NCBI GenBank assembly: GCA_900556715.1
Contig: USPM01000013.1
Location: forward strand, 1 to 24,418
Reading direction: 5' to 3'
Origin: an uncultured Megamonas sp.
Lineage (GTDB): Bacteria > Bacillota_C > Negativicutes > Selenomonadales > Selenomonadaceae
Length of the DNA: 24,418 nucleotides
The notes below the pieces were generated by a model that saw only the letters and a program-made list of their open reading frames with translations, made no database searches and had not been told where the DNA came from. A program made the translations under genes and the position numbers. The number at the start of each line of letters is the position of its first letter. Positions within the stretch are counted from its first letter, which is position 1. Positions 16,417 through 23,732 of the stretch are shown piece after piece.

Positions 16417-17684
16417 TATGTCAATGACACTAAAGCATAAAACAGCATAATATAATTTATACTCAAAGCATATGGCAAAATTTTCTTAATGACTAAATTA
16501 GTATCCACATCTACATATTGCATTAAAGCTATATTTTGTACATCTAAAGGATCCATCATTTTTCTCAAATTGTTCAACGATAATAGTGCCATACCTAAAA
16601 CCATAGGATTCATCGATGTTGAAGATATTATAACTGCACTCAATCCAGCTCCCATACCTTGCAGATTAAATGGCCCTTTATATAAAACAAGTGGTGATAA
16701 AATAGTAAAAAATAACATACATTGTATTGGTGAATTCGGCATCAAACGCAATAATAGCGGTGCCATCAAATTTACTACTTCTGGTGTTTTCACTGCATGC
16801 ATGAAAATCCCCACTGCTGCTAACAAGATAATGACTTTAGTCGATTTATAAATGGCTACTTTTAACAATTCTAACATATCCATAAAAGGTTTTTTAGAAC
16901 CACCAATTAAAAATCCATATGACAATGCTACTATCAATCCTGATTCAATATTAAAATCAAAGAAAAATACCATTATAAACGGTACAAAAATTGTCAATAA
17001 TAATAACCAATTTATCTTTATTTTTATATCTGTGATTTCCATATTTTTAAATTCATTCACATATTTACTATTCAATAAAATATAAAAAATTAATGATATA
17101 GCTCCTACAGCTGCCATAATATAATAGAAATTTTTTACCTTATCTATATCCCATGACAATAATTCTGCATATAAAATATGATATCCTGGATTTAAACAGC
17201 TTCCTACTGCACCCGATAATAATAGTAGTACTATTGCTCCTTGTTTATTAAATCCTATATCTAATAAAATAGGCATAAAAATAATCGTTATTACCATTAT
17301 TGAGCCAAAATTCGTTATCATACTAGAAACAATAATCGTCAATATTGCCACTAACCATAATATTCCAGTTAAATTATTTTTTAAATAATAAATACATAAA
17401 GAATTTATCTCTTCATCTAATTTATATTCCATGATGAATAAAGCCAACATCACACTCAAAATATAAATAAACATCGGCTCTGCTAAAGTTGTAGCACCTC
17501 GTACAATGACATAATTCGTAATACTATTTTCACTACCACTTATAGGTGTACCAGCTAATATCGCTGTGATTATACCAAAAGCAGGTAATGCACGTACAAA
17601 TTCTACTTTTTTAGTTATTATCAAGCCTACTGTCACTAAAAATATTACAAAAACTAAAATGGCTAATAATCCATAATCTTCCAT
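16416..17684 (-). CDS. Polytopic permease, ion-transporter (IT) superfamily-like
   Basis: The product is about 422 residues with roughly ten to twelve hydrophobic helices and a central break near residues 210-235 (NSKYVNEFKNMEITDIKIK). Two related halves are suggested by paired glycine/proline-rich re-entrant-like stretches, SSMITNFGSIMVIT and GSCLNPGYHILYAE in the first half and LYKGPFNLQGMGAG in the second. That layout resembles anion/carboxylate or Na+/H+ permeases of the IT superfamily, but I cannot name a family or substrate. A longer frame begins with GTG at 17699; however, GGTGAT (17696-17691), complementary to the 16S rRNA tail, is 6 nt from the ATG at 17684, so that start is preferred. 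It is 29 bp downstream of the RsiV-like gene and probably cotranscribed. Confidence 0.75.
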   Translation of the reverse strand: MEDYGLLAILVFVIFLVTVGLIITKKVEFVRALPAFGIITAILAGTPISGSENSITNYVIVRGATTLAEPMFIYILSVMLALFIMEYKLDEEINSLCIYYLKNNLTGILWLVAILTIIVSSMITNFGSIMVITIIFMPILLDIGFNKQGAIVLLLLSGAVGSCLNPGYHILYAELLSWDIDKVKNFYYIMAAVGAISLIFYILLNSKYVNEFKNMEITDIKIKINWLLLLTIFVPFIMVFFFDFNIESGLIVALSYGFLIGGSKKPFMDMLELLKVAIYKSTKVIILLAAVGIFMHAVKTPEVVNLMAPLLLRLMPNSPIQCMLFFTILSPLVLYKGPFNLQGMGAGLSAVIISSTSMNPMVLGMALLSLNNLRKMMDPLDVQNIALMQYVDVDTNLVIKKILPYALSINYIMLFYALVSLT

Positions 17685-17713
17685 GATACTATCACCCACT
17701 TTATATTTTAATC

Positions 17714-18361
17714 TTATTTACTAGCTTTATTTAGTTCATTCACTTTAGCAATCGTTTCTGGTGATACGATTATTTTACAAGCTCCTGCTTCAACCTCCAT
17801 CAAATCTCCAGGTTGATATAATAAACCAATAGAACCATCATGACAAATAAAATAATTATGACTTACATATGGTATTCTCTTTGATAAATTCACTCCATTA
17901 TCCAATCCATCTACAGTATAAGCATAACTATTATTTAAAGCGTCTTGCAATTGTTCCAAATTAATATTTAAATATCTGTCCATAGGCACGCGTTCACCAG
18001 TATGTTTATCATATGTCACAGTATAGCCAGTTAATTCCATGAGGTTAGAAAATTTCTTTTTCTTATTTACATAAAACATCAAAGAAATAATATTATCATC
18101 TTCATATTTTTCATAATAAGTCATATCCACTTTGCTATATACATGTTTTTCTATTTTTTCTTTTAAATCATCTAATTGAATTTCTATATCTTTATTTATT
18201 TTATTTTCACTTTTTTCATCATCTATGCTCACTACAGGATAAGCTAAACTATATGTCTGATTAGTGTCTCCCATATATTCACTAGATACTTGTGCCATTG
18301 TTATCGATGGTACAAAACTAAGTAACATGCAAAATACAAATATTTTTATTATATTTTTCAT
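17714..18361 (-). CDS. Secreted RsiV/PdaC-like protein (DUF4163-DUF3298)
   Basis: The product has about 215 residues. A cleavable signal peptide (basic MKNIIK, hydrophobic core to about residue 20, ITMAQ cleavage region) is followed by a DUF4163-like domain (SLAYPVVS, then NKINKDIEIQL) and a DUF3298-like end (NYFICHDGSIGLLYQPGDLMEVEAGACKIIVSP). This architecture occurs in extracytoplasmic parts of anti-sigma factor RsiV and in stand-alone secreted proteins of diverse Firmicutes; here there is no transmembrane anti-sigma portion, so it is not RsiV itself. The frame is open from 18376, but GGAGG lies inside it, 8 nt before the ATG at 18361. It lies upstream of the permease in what looks like a two-gene unit. 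Confidence 0.75.
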   Translation of the reverse strand: MKNIIKIFVFCMLLSFVPSITMAQVSSEYMGDTNQTYSLAYPVVSIDDEKSENKINKDIEIQLDDLKEKIEKHVYSKVDMTYYEKYEDDNIISLMFYVNKKKKFSNLMELTGYTVTYDKHTGERVPMDRYLNINLEQLQDALNNSYAYTVDGLDNGVNLSKRIPYVSHNYFICHDGSIGLLYQPGDLMEVEAGACKIIVSPETIAKVNELNKASK

Positions 18362-18405
18362 AAAAAACGCCTCCATTATTTCTTAATCTCCACAAATTAT
18401 TATTA

Positions 18406-18414
18406 ATTATATCA
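18406..18414 (-). promoter_or_regulatory. Extended -10 promoter of the RsiV-like/permease unit
   Basis: On the minus strand TGA-TATAAT is read at 18414-18406, about 45 bp before the ATG at 18361. No good -35 is seen. Confidence 0.45.
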
Positions 18415-18440
18415 TAAATATTCAAGACTATCATAAAATA

Positions 18441-18484
18441 AAAACAGAGTATAACTTTTTCTATGATAAGTTATACTCTGTTTT
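18441..18484 (-). terminator. Terminator after the carbonic anhydrase operon
   Basis: A 17-bp perfect stem (AAAACAGAGTATAACTT at 18441-18457 with its complement at 18468-18484) has a 10-nt loop; on the minus strand it runs into TTTTTATTTT. Confidence 0.88.
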
Positions 18485-18507
18485 TTATCTATCCCTATCG
18501 TCTATTC

Positions 18508-19053
18508 TTAATAACCATTTATTACCACATCAACTTTACCTGTATCTGGATCAATGATTAAACCATGTACGGGAATATCATTAGGAATTAATGGATTTTC
18601 ATGTATACTTGCTACGCTTTTTTCTACATTATCTTTAGGATTATGGAATGTATCTATCCATTGAGATAATTCATCTTTAACTTTATCGATAGCATTTTTT
18701 TCAATACCGCGTTTAATCATAGTATCAATCAATTCTTTTGATGTAGCTGTAGCCATGCCACAACCATAATGACCAATTACCATAATTTCTTTGATGTCAA
18801 ATTGATAAATACACACCAACAAACTGCGAATTACATCATCAAATTTACTAGTTATCGTATTGCCCGCTGTCTTTATCATTTTGACTTCGCTACGGCGAAT
18901 ACCAAGTGCTGGCTCTAACAATTCGACCAGACGTGTATCCATACAACTAACAATAGCTAAATGCTTTTGTGGATATTTACTCCAAGTATTTACCTCTTTT
19001 GTATGTTCAAGATAAGCTTGATTTGCTTGTAAAACTTCATCTAAAAGCGTCAT
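18508..19053 (-). CDS. Beta-class carbonic anhydrase
   Basis: The enzyme interconverts CO2 and bicarbonate with a zinc centre. The 181-aa protein has the beta-class ligand pattern: C37 in SCMDTR (with D39 and R41 as the Asp-Arg dyad) and H95...C98 in GHYGCGM. The short length places it in the compact beta-CA group found in many anaerobes. It is cytoplasmic, with no signal peptide. It is the last gene of the six-gene minus-strand unit, 36 bp after the epimerase-like gene and just before a strong terminator. Bicarbonate supply for carboxylases is the usual role; no carboxylase is nearby. Confidence 0.93.
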   Translation of the reverse strand: MTLLDEVLQANQAYLEHTKEVNTWSKYPQKHLAIVSCMDTRLVELLEPALGIRRSEVKMIKTAGNTITSKFDDVIRSLLVCIYQFDIKEIMVIGHYGCGMATATSKELIDTMIKRGIEKNAIDKVKDELSQWIDTFHNPKDNVEKSVASIHENPLIPNDIPVHGLIIDPDTGKVDVVINGY

Positions 19054-19089
19054 ATATTTATTAATCCTTTTATTACTTATTTTATTCTA

Positions 19090-19974
19090 TTATCCAATAG
19101 TAATAGTATAAGAAGCATCAAATTGTTTACTTGGTGCTAGATGTAATATACCTTTTTTATTGGAAAAATCTCTCTTTTGTGTGCTATCAGCTAAACCATA
19201 CCATGGTTCAATACATACAAATGGTGCTTTCACAGGTTTTGTCCAGATGCCAAGATATGGGAAATCTTTAAAATTAACTTTAACAAAATGATTATTAGCT
19301 GTATTTGTTAATTTTACTTCTTCAGAGAATAATTTCTTAAATACCAAAGCATCTTCTACAAATAAATCATGATTTAAACGCAATACTTTACCATAAATAA
19401 GTTTTATCGGAGCCACTCCACCATCAAATAATCCCGCTGAATTGACATGATAAGATGTCATTGGGTTTGCTTCTGTTTGTTCAAACTCAAGTTCATGCTC
19501 ATCAAAAGTACCTTCAACACCAATTGGACAATTAAATGCAGGATGGGCACCAATGGAAAAATACATATCTTCTTTTGTATCGAGATTTTCAACTTTCCAT
19601 GAAACTTTTACATCTGCAAAGTTTATAGTATAAGTTACTGTCAATTTAAACTTAAATGGATACATTCTCAACGTATCTTCATCATAAGTCAATGTGTATT
19701 CTAAAGAATTTTCTGTTTGTCCACTAAACTCGAATTCTTTATCACGAGCAAAGCCATGACCTGGCATACGATATACAGTTCCATCATATTCATATTGACC
19801 ATTTTTAAGTTTACCTACAATTGGAAATAATATAGGAGCATGTCTTTGCCAATAATTAGGATCAGCTTGCCAAATATATTCAATACCTGTATCTTTAGCT
19901 ACAAGGCTATGAATTTCGGCACCATGAGTATCTACAGTGAGGCGTAAAATATCATTTTCTAACGTCTTTAACAT
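19090..19974 (-). CDS. Aldose 1-epimerase family protein (LacX-like mutarotase)
   Basis: The 294-aa galactose-mutarotase-like beta-sandwich protein shows family landmarks: HGAEIHSLVAKDTGIEYIWQADPNYW at the N-terminus, MPGHGFARDKEF, the catalytic His candidate in IGAHPAFNCP, and the catalytic Glu candidate in CIEPWYGLAD. LacX-type members are usual in Firmicutes and their sugar substrate is often unknown; mutarotation of a hexose or hexose phosphate is likely. AAGGTG lies 8 nt before the ATG. The gene is fifth in the unit, 28 bp after the GerMN lipoprotein gene, with no sugar-metabolism gene around it. Confidence 0.9.
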   Translation of the reverse strand: MLKTLENDILRLTVDTHGAEIHSLVAKDTGIEYIWQADPNYWQRHAPILFPIVGKLKNGQYEYDGTVYRMPGHGFARDKEFEFSGQTENSLEYTLTYDEDTLRMYPFKFKLTVTYTINFADVKVSWKVENLDTKEDMYFSIGAHPAFNCPIGVEGTFDEHELEFEQTEANPMTSYHVNSAGLFDGGVAPIKLIYGKVLRLNHDLFVEDALVFKKLFSEEVKLTNTANNHFVKVNFKDFPYLGIWTKPVKAPFVCIEPWYGLADSTQKRDFSNKKGILHLAPSKQFDASYTITIG

Positions 19975-20002
19975 GAAAAAAACACCTTCTTATGTTTATT
20001 TT

Positions 20003-20617
20003 TTATAACAAATCCCCCATGCGTTCTTGAGGTACTGTTAAATCTAAGTGACCATCTAAAGCTTCTAATACCTTACCTTCAACAGTAAAACGAACAGCTT
20101 TTATTTCTGTGAATTCTGTTAAAGAATTTACGATAGAGCCAATTAACATCAATTCACCAGTAGAACCACCTGTGAAATTTGTTTTAAATGCCTTATTAAA
20201 ATCAACAGTAGCAATATTATCTTTTACTTTTACAGATAAAACCTGTGTATCTTTTGGCATAATATAAATGCCTTCTTTATCAGAGATTGGACCATCAATC
20301 AAAGCTTGTACTACGGCTTGATATTTATCTTCACGACTTAAATTTATTTGTCTTTGTGTAGGAATTAATTTTTCACCATTAGCATCTGGAAAATAAATTG
20401 TAACACCAGCCACTTTTTTTTCACTTGACTGTTCTGCATCATTTACAGCACTACTACTAGATGAAGATTTTACATCTTTATTTACTTGAGCTGTAGTTGT
20501 ATTAGAAGAACTACTTTCTAGATTTGTTGCCTGTTCTGTACAACCAGAAGCAATAGTTAAAATAGATACTGCTAAAATAGCTAATATTCCTTTTACAGAT
20601 TTTAATTTTATTTTCAT
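20003..20617 (-). CDS. GerMN-domain lipoprotein
   Basis: The 204-aa product has a lipoprotein signal ending TIASGC (lipidated C26). A Ser/Thr/Asn-rich linker (about 30-65) then leads to one GerMN domain (about 70-195) with VTIYFPDANGEKLIPTQRQI, ALIDGP and STGELMLIGSIVNSLTEF. The domain is known from spore germination protein GerM but is also common in non-sporulating Firmicutes. It sits 28 bp after the AMIN-amidase gene, a frequent pairing, so a role at the cell wall with the amidase is likely. Nothing here shows that the organism sporulates. Confidence 0.9.
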   Translation of the reverse strand: MKIKLKSVKGILAILAVSILTIASGCTEQATNLESSSSNTTTAQVNKDVKSSSSSSAVNDAEQSSEKKVAGVTIYFPDANGEKLIPTQRQINLSREDKYQAVVQALIDGPISDKEGIYIMPKDTQVLSVKVKDNIATVDFNKAFKTNFTGGSTGELMLIGSIVNSLTEFTEIKAVRFTVEGKVLEALDGHLDLTVPQERMGDLL

Positions 20618-20645
20618 TATTTATTCGCCTCTCAAGTTATATTAA

Positions 20646-21680
20646 TTATTCGCCAAAGTATTGGTTAATACCTTCTGCTATAGCTTTCGCCATTAATTCT
20701 TGCCATTCATCATCACTAAGTAAAGCTTCTTCATCATAATTAGTGATAAATGCTGTTTCAATGAGTACAGCTGGCATATAAGAATGTTTTACTACATAAA
20801 AATTACATGTAGAAATTCCTCTATCACGCAATCCATTGACTTCAATCATTTTTTCTTGAATATTTTGTGCTAATCGTTGTCCTTTATAGCTAGAACCATA
20901 ATAAAATGTCTGTGTACCATTTGCCGCAGGATTTACAAAAGCATTACAGTGAATACTAACAAAAATATCTGAATTTGCTCTATTTCCTACATCAACACGT
21001 GCTTGCAATTCATCTCTTGCCGAAGCATTTGGCCCATAAACATCTACATCAGTATCTCTAGTCATAACAACCTTTGCTCCAGATTGATCTAAAATAGAAG
21101 CCAATTTTTGTGAGATTGCAAAAGCCCCTGCTTTTTCTTCAAAACCATTAGGGCCTACAGCTCCTGAATCTGAACCGCCATGACCTGGATCTATAGTAAT
21201 CACTTTATCTCTAACATTATTTAAAGTTAAATCACTTGTTATATTAACATTATTTACTACATTATTGAAAATATCTATAGCTATACCATTTTTGCCTAAA
21301 CTATAAATTTTATAATTATCATTTGCTACTTCTTGTAAATATATTTTTCCTTGAACTAAATCTTTTTTCTCTTGCAAGAAAACTTTTTTGGCTATTTTTC
21401 CATCTAACTTTTCTTGTCTAGAAATATTATCTATCTGAGCATTTTTTATTTTAAAAACTAATTGATGATCATTGATAGAACTTTTCTCTATAGCAAAATC
21501 TTTTACTTCCCTATTTGTATTTATTTCTATATGCAAATACGTATTTCCTTGCTCATTACTTATAAGATTGTAAGAAATTTTTTCTATACTTACATTACTC
21601 TTAGCCAAAGAGACATTTGGCATAGCCATAAGCAATAAAGCTACTGAACACAACAATATTTTCTTAAATAAATTATACAC
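20646..21680 (-). CDS. N-acetylmuramoyl-L-alanine amidase with AMIN domain (Amidase_3)
   Basis: This exported murein hydrolase cleaves the bond between N-acetylmuramic acid and L-Ala of the stem peptide. The 344 residues comprise a signal peptide (about 1-26), an AMIN-like beta-rich domain for envelope targeting (about 30-140), and an Amidase_3 catalytic domain (about 158-342). Zinc-site residues are visible: H167 (IDPGHGGSDSG), E181/E182 (GFEEKAG), H244 (SIHCNAF) and catalytic E308 (LIETAFITN). The start is GTG (21680-21678), with AGAGG 8 nt upstream. It is third in the operon, between DUF3006 and GerMN genes. Released murein peptides could feed the salvage genes at 8996-14825, but that link is inference. 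Confidence 0.94.
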   Translation of the reverse strand: MYNLFKKILLCSVALLLMAMPNVSLAKSNVSIEKISYNLISNEQGNTYLHIEINTNREVKDFAIEKSSINDHQLVFKIKNAQIDNISRQEKLDGKIAKKVFLQEKKDLVQGKIYLQEVANDNYKIYSLGKNGIAIDIFNNVVNNVNITSDLTLNNVRDKVITIDPGHGGSDSGAVGPNGFEEKAGAFAISQKLASILDQSGAKVVMTRDTDVDVYGPNASARDELQARVDVGNRANSDIFVSIHCNAFVNPAANGTQTFYYGSSYKGQRLAQNIQEKMIEVNGLRDRGISTCNFYVVKHSYMPAVLIETAFITNYDEEALLSDDEWQELMAKAIAEGINQYFGE

Positions 21681-21698
21681 GCTTATTACCTCTTTAAC

Positions 21699-21917
21699 TT
21701 ATTTATTATCATTTTTTAAGGATTTCATTAGCTCTTCTATTTCTGCTACAGCTTTTTTTGTAGCTATTTCATCATATTTTATATCTATGGATATATAATC
21801 ACCTTCCTTTAAATTTTTAGCTAATAAATTTTTAGGAAAAACAACTTTTTGTTCATTTTCTCCCACTAATAATACAGCTTTATCTTCTTCAAATCTATCA
21901 ATAACAGCACTTATCAT
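21699..21917 (-). CDS. DUF3006 family small protein
   Basis: The 72-aa soluble protein starts with the DUF3006 pattern ISAVIDRFEEDKAVLLVGE, followed by a beta-rich section (VVFPKNLLAKNLKEGDYI) and a charged C-terminus. The fold is probably a small beta-barrel; the function is not known. DUF3006 genes commonly sit beside ComEC-like metallo-beta-lactamase genes in Firmicutes, and here it follows one by 23 bp and precedes the amidase by 18 bp. Confidence 0.85.
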   Translation of the reverse strand: MISAVIDRFEEDKAVLLVGENEQKVVFPKNLLAKNLKEGDYISIDIKYDEIATKKAVAEIEELMKSLKNDNK

Positions 21918-21940
21918 ATTATTTTCCTCGATTTTACTTC

Positions 21941-22807
21941 TTATTTTTCCGTAGTAATTTGATAATCTTTACTACCATCACTGATTATAGTAATAGAACC
22001 ATTTTTATCAGTTTCATATACTTTCATATTTAATTTTTTATAACGATCCATTGTTTGTTTATGTGGATGACCGTATTCATTACCAGCACCTAAAGAAATT
22101 AATACAGTGTTGGCATTTAATTGTTTAAGAAATACCTCACTAGAAGATGTTCTACTTCCGTGATGTGGAGATTTTAATACCAATGAAGAAAGTTCATTTC
22201 CATATGTTTTTACCATATTGGCTTCAGCTTCTTTTTCAGCATCACCTGTAAACATCATCGTAAAATCTTTATATTTCAATTGACCTACCAATGAATTATT
22301 ATTTAAATCATCTTCAGACTTTAACATCTGTTTGGTCGGACTAAAAATTTTGAATTTCACACCATCACCAAAATCCAATTCATCGCCAGCTGACAATTGT
22401 TGATATTTTATTTTCTTTTCTTTTATATTTTTTAAATATGTCTTATAAGTTTGTGTTGTCGTAGGATCTCCATTATCATAAACTTCTTTGACATCAAAAT
22501 TTTTAAATACTGCATAAGCCCCACCTAAATGGTCCGCATGAGGATGCGTTATGATTAATTTATCAATAGTTGTAATATTTCTTTCCTTTAATAATTTTAC
22601 TAAATTATCACGCTCATCAATATCGCCAGTATCAATCATAATAGTTTGCTCTCCTGTCTGTATAAGAGTCGCATCACCTTGACCAATATCTAACATTTCT
22701 ATTTTTAATTTTCCCTCTTTACTTCCTGATTGCGTAGCTGTATCTTTTCCACAACCCCATAAAAATACACTACATAAAATCATCAGTAGAGCTATAATTT
22801 TCTTCAT
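21941..22807 (-). CDS. ComEC/Rec2-like metallo-beta-lactamase-fold lipoprotein
   Basis: The 288-aa product has a lipoprotein signal with lipobox FLWGC (C19), so it is exported and anchored. The rest is a stand-alone MBL domain like the C-terminal domain of competence protein ComEC: LDIGQGDATLIQ, MIDTGD, THPHADHLGGA (H88, H90, D92, H93), MFTGDAEKEAE, LKSPHHGS and SLGAGNEYGHPH. ComEC's MBL domain is thought to be a nuclease; stand-alone secreted versions may degrade extracellular DNA or other phosphodiesters, and the substrate is unproven. AAAGG is 8 nt before the ATG. It is the first gene of the six-gene unit. The promoter lies in 22808-22857, but only weak candidates are seen. Confidence 0.9.
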   Translation of the reverse strand: MKKIIALLMILCSVFLWGCGKDTATQSGSKEGKLKIEMLDIGQGDATLIQTGEQTIMIDTGDIDERDNLVKLLKERNITTIDKLIITHPHADHLGGAYAVFKNFDVKEVYDNGDPTTTQTYKTYLKNIKEKKIKYQQLSAGDELDFGDGVKFKIFSPTKQMLKSEDDLNNNSLVGQLKYKDFTMMFTGDAEKEAEANMVKTYGNELSSLVLKSPHHGSRTSSSEVFLKQLNANTVLISLGAGNEYGHPHKQTMDRYKKLNMKVYETDKNGSITIISDGSKDYQITTEK

Positions 22808-22853
22808 TATACCAGCCTTTCATACATTTTAATTTTTAATTTAAGCCATATAG

Positions 22854-22885
22854 CAAAAGTGCTCCTTAAAATCATCAGGAGCACT
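22854..22885 (-). terminator. Terminator after ndoA
   Basis: The 9-bp stem AGTGCTCCT (22858-22866) / AGGAGCACT (22877-22885) is followed, on the minus strand, by TTTT (the T-run overlaps the last stem base). It separates ndoA from the MBL operon. Confidence 0.7.
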
Positions 22886-22959
22886 CCACATACATCAACT
22901 ATTATATAAAATTTTTTATGTATAGACAATTCGTTTTACTTTATATTTTTTACTTTAGA

Positions 22960-23334
22960 TTAGAATTTTACTAACCCTAAACTAATCATCAATGCTTTAT
23001 TTACTTCCTGCATAAAGGTTTTATCAAGCGTGGTAATTTTTTTACTTAAACGAGATTTGTCTATCGTTCTTAGTTGTTCTAATAATACCATAGAATCTCG
23101 CTCTAAATTACAAGATTTTGCAGGCAAATCAATATGAGTTGGCATATGTGTTTTACCTAATTTAGCAGTAATAGCAGCCACTATAATAGTTGGACTATAT
23201 TTATTACCAATATCATTTTGTACAATGAGCACTGGTCGCAGTCCACCTTGTTCTGAGCCAATTACCGGACTTAAATTAGCATAATATATATCGCCACGCT
23301 TTACAATTTCATTTCTTCTCAGCGGATACACCAT
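22960..23334 (-). CDS. ndoA: NdoA/MazF family mRNA interferase toxin
   Basis: This is a sequence-specific endoribonuclease of the PemK/MazF family (B. subtilis NdoA/EndoA type). The core reads VKRGDIYYANLSPVIGSEQG, GLRPVLIVQND, then IIVAAITAK and THIDLPAKSCNLERDSMVLLEQLRTID, as in housekeeping NdoA proteins. It is 124 aa from the ATG used here; related proteins usually start right at M-I-V-K-R-G-D, so the first ten residues (MVYPLRRNEI) are unusual, and neither this ATG nor another codon has a good ribosome-binding site. Toxins of this kind normally follow an antitoxin gene (ndoAI/mazE) by a few bases; no such ORF is present in the 398 bp upstream. The start is therefore uncertain; the family is not. 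Confidence 0.9.
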   Translation of the reverse strand: MVYPLRRNEIVKRGDIYYANLSPVIGSEQGGLRPVLIVQNDIGNKYSPTIIVAAITAKLGKTHMPTHIDLPAKSCNLERDSMVLLEQLRTIDKSRLSKKITTLDKTFMQEVNKALMISLGLVKF

Positions 23335-23576
23335 TACAAGAAATTTATTAAAAAATAAATTGCGCTCTTGCCTCAGGCTTTCAACTCCTTTTCTAATAAA
23401 AATATGACTAACGCGACTTTGTAGCCATTATATTTAATATATTAGATTTGCTAACATATCATAAATTCTTTATCAAATTAAGCTAATTTTTCATTCATAA
23501 ATCTATATAAACAAACTGTCCTACTTAAGCTTTCTGCTCATTTTAAAAATCCTATATCATACTTTTAACTAAGCTC

Positions 23577-23585
23577 ATTATAACA
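23577..23585 (-). promoter_or_regulatory. Extended -10 promoter upstream of ndoA
   Basis: The minus strand reads TGT-TATAAT at 23585-23577. No -35 is recognisable. A transcript from here would have a leader of about 235 nt before the ndoA ATG. Confidence 0.45.
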
Positions 23586-23653
23586 TATTTTTAATAAGCA
23601 TACACCTTTTCTTAAATAAATAGTTTTACAAAATAAAGCTAAATTAATTTTAT

Positions 23654-23703
23654 AAGGGCAATAAAAATTTACTATATGTTTAAAATAGTGAACTATTGCC
23701 CTT
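23654..23703 (-). terminator. Hairpin after the NAD(P)H-hydrate dehydratase gene, probable terminator
   Basis: The 10-bp stem AAGGGCAATA (23654-23663) / TATTGCCCTT (23694-23703) encloses an inner helix, TTTACTAT with ATAGTGAA (one G-U pair). It begins 29 bp after the stop codon of the minus-strand gene. The following minus-strand sequence is AT-rich but has no clean T-run, so termination is likely rather than certain. Confidence 0.5.
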
Positions 23704-23732
23704 TACTACACATATAATTGTAAATTAATACT

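Larger units (their letters stand above)
23335..23732 (-). other. 398-bp gene-free interval where an antitoxin would be expected
   Basis: On the minus strand this stretch holds an extended -10 promoter (23585-23577), then only tiny ORFs: MSRKLK from 23541 with a fair AGGAT upstream, and later MNEKLA, MLANLIY and MATKSR. All frames are interrupted repeatedly, so no intact antitoxin of 80-90 aa can be made. A purine-rich AAAAGGAG at about 23395-23388 leads to no usable start. It may be a decayed antitoxin gene or simply a long leader. A hairpin lies at 23654-23703. Confidence 0.5.

Noticed and set aside
16489..17085. Two plus-strand ORFs opposite the permease
   Set aside because: They are complementary to the permease helices, lack ribosome-binding sites, and the permease frame has coherent membrane segments.
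20003..20617. GerMN lipoprotein as evidence of sporulation
   Set aside because: The domain is common in non-sporulating Firmicutes and no other sporulation gene is present.
23335..23541. Frameshifted antitoxin gene as a definite pseudogene
   Set aside because: The translated fragments (MSRKLK, MNEKLA, MATKSR) are too short to match any antitoxin family with confidence, so it is reported only as an interval.
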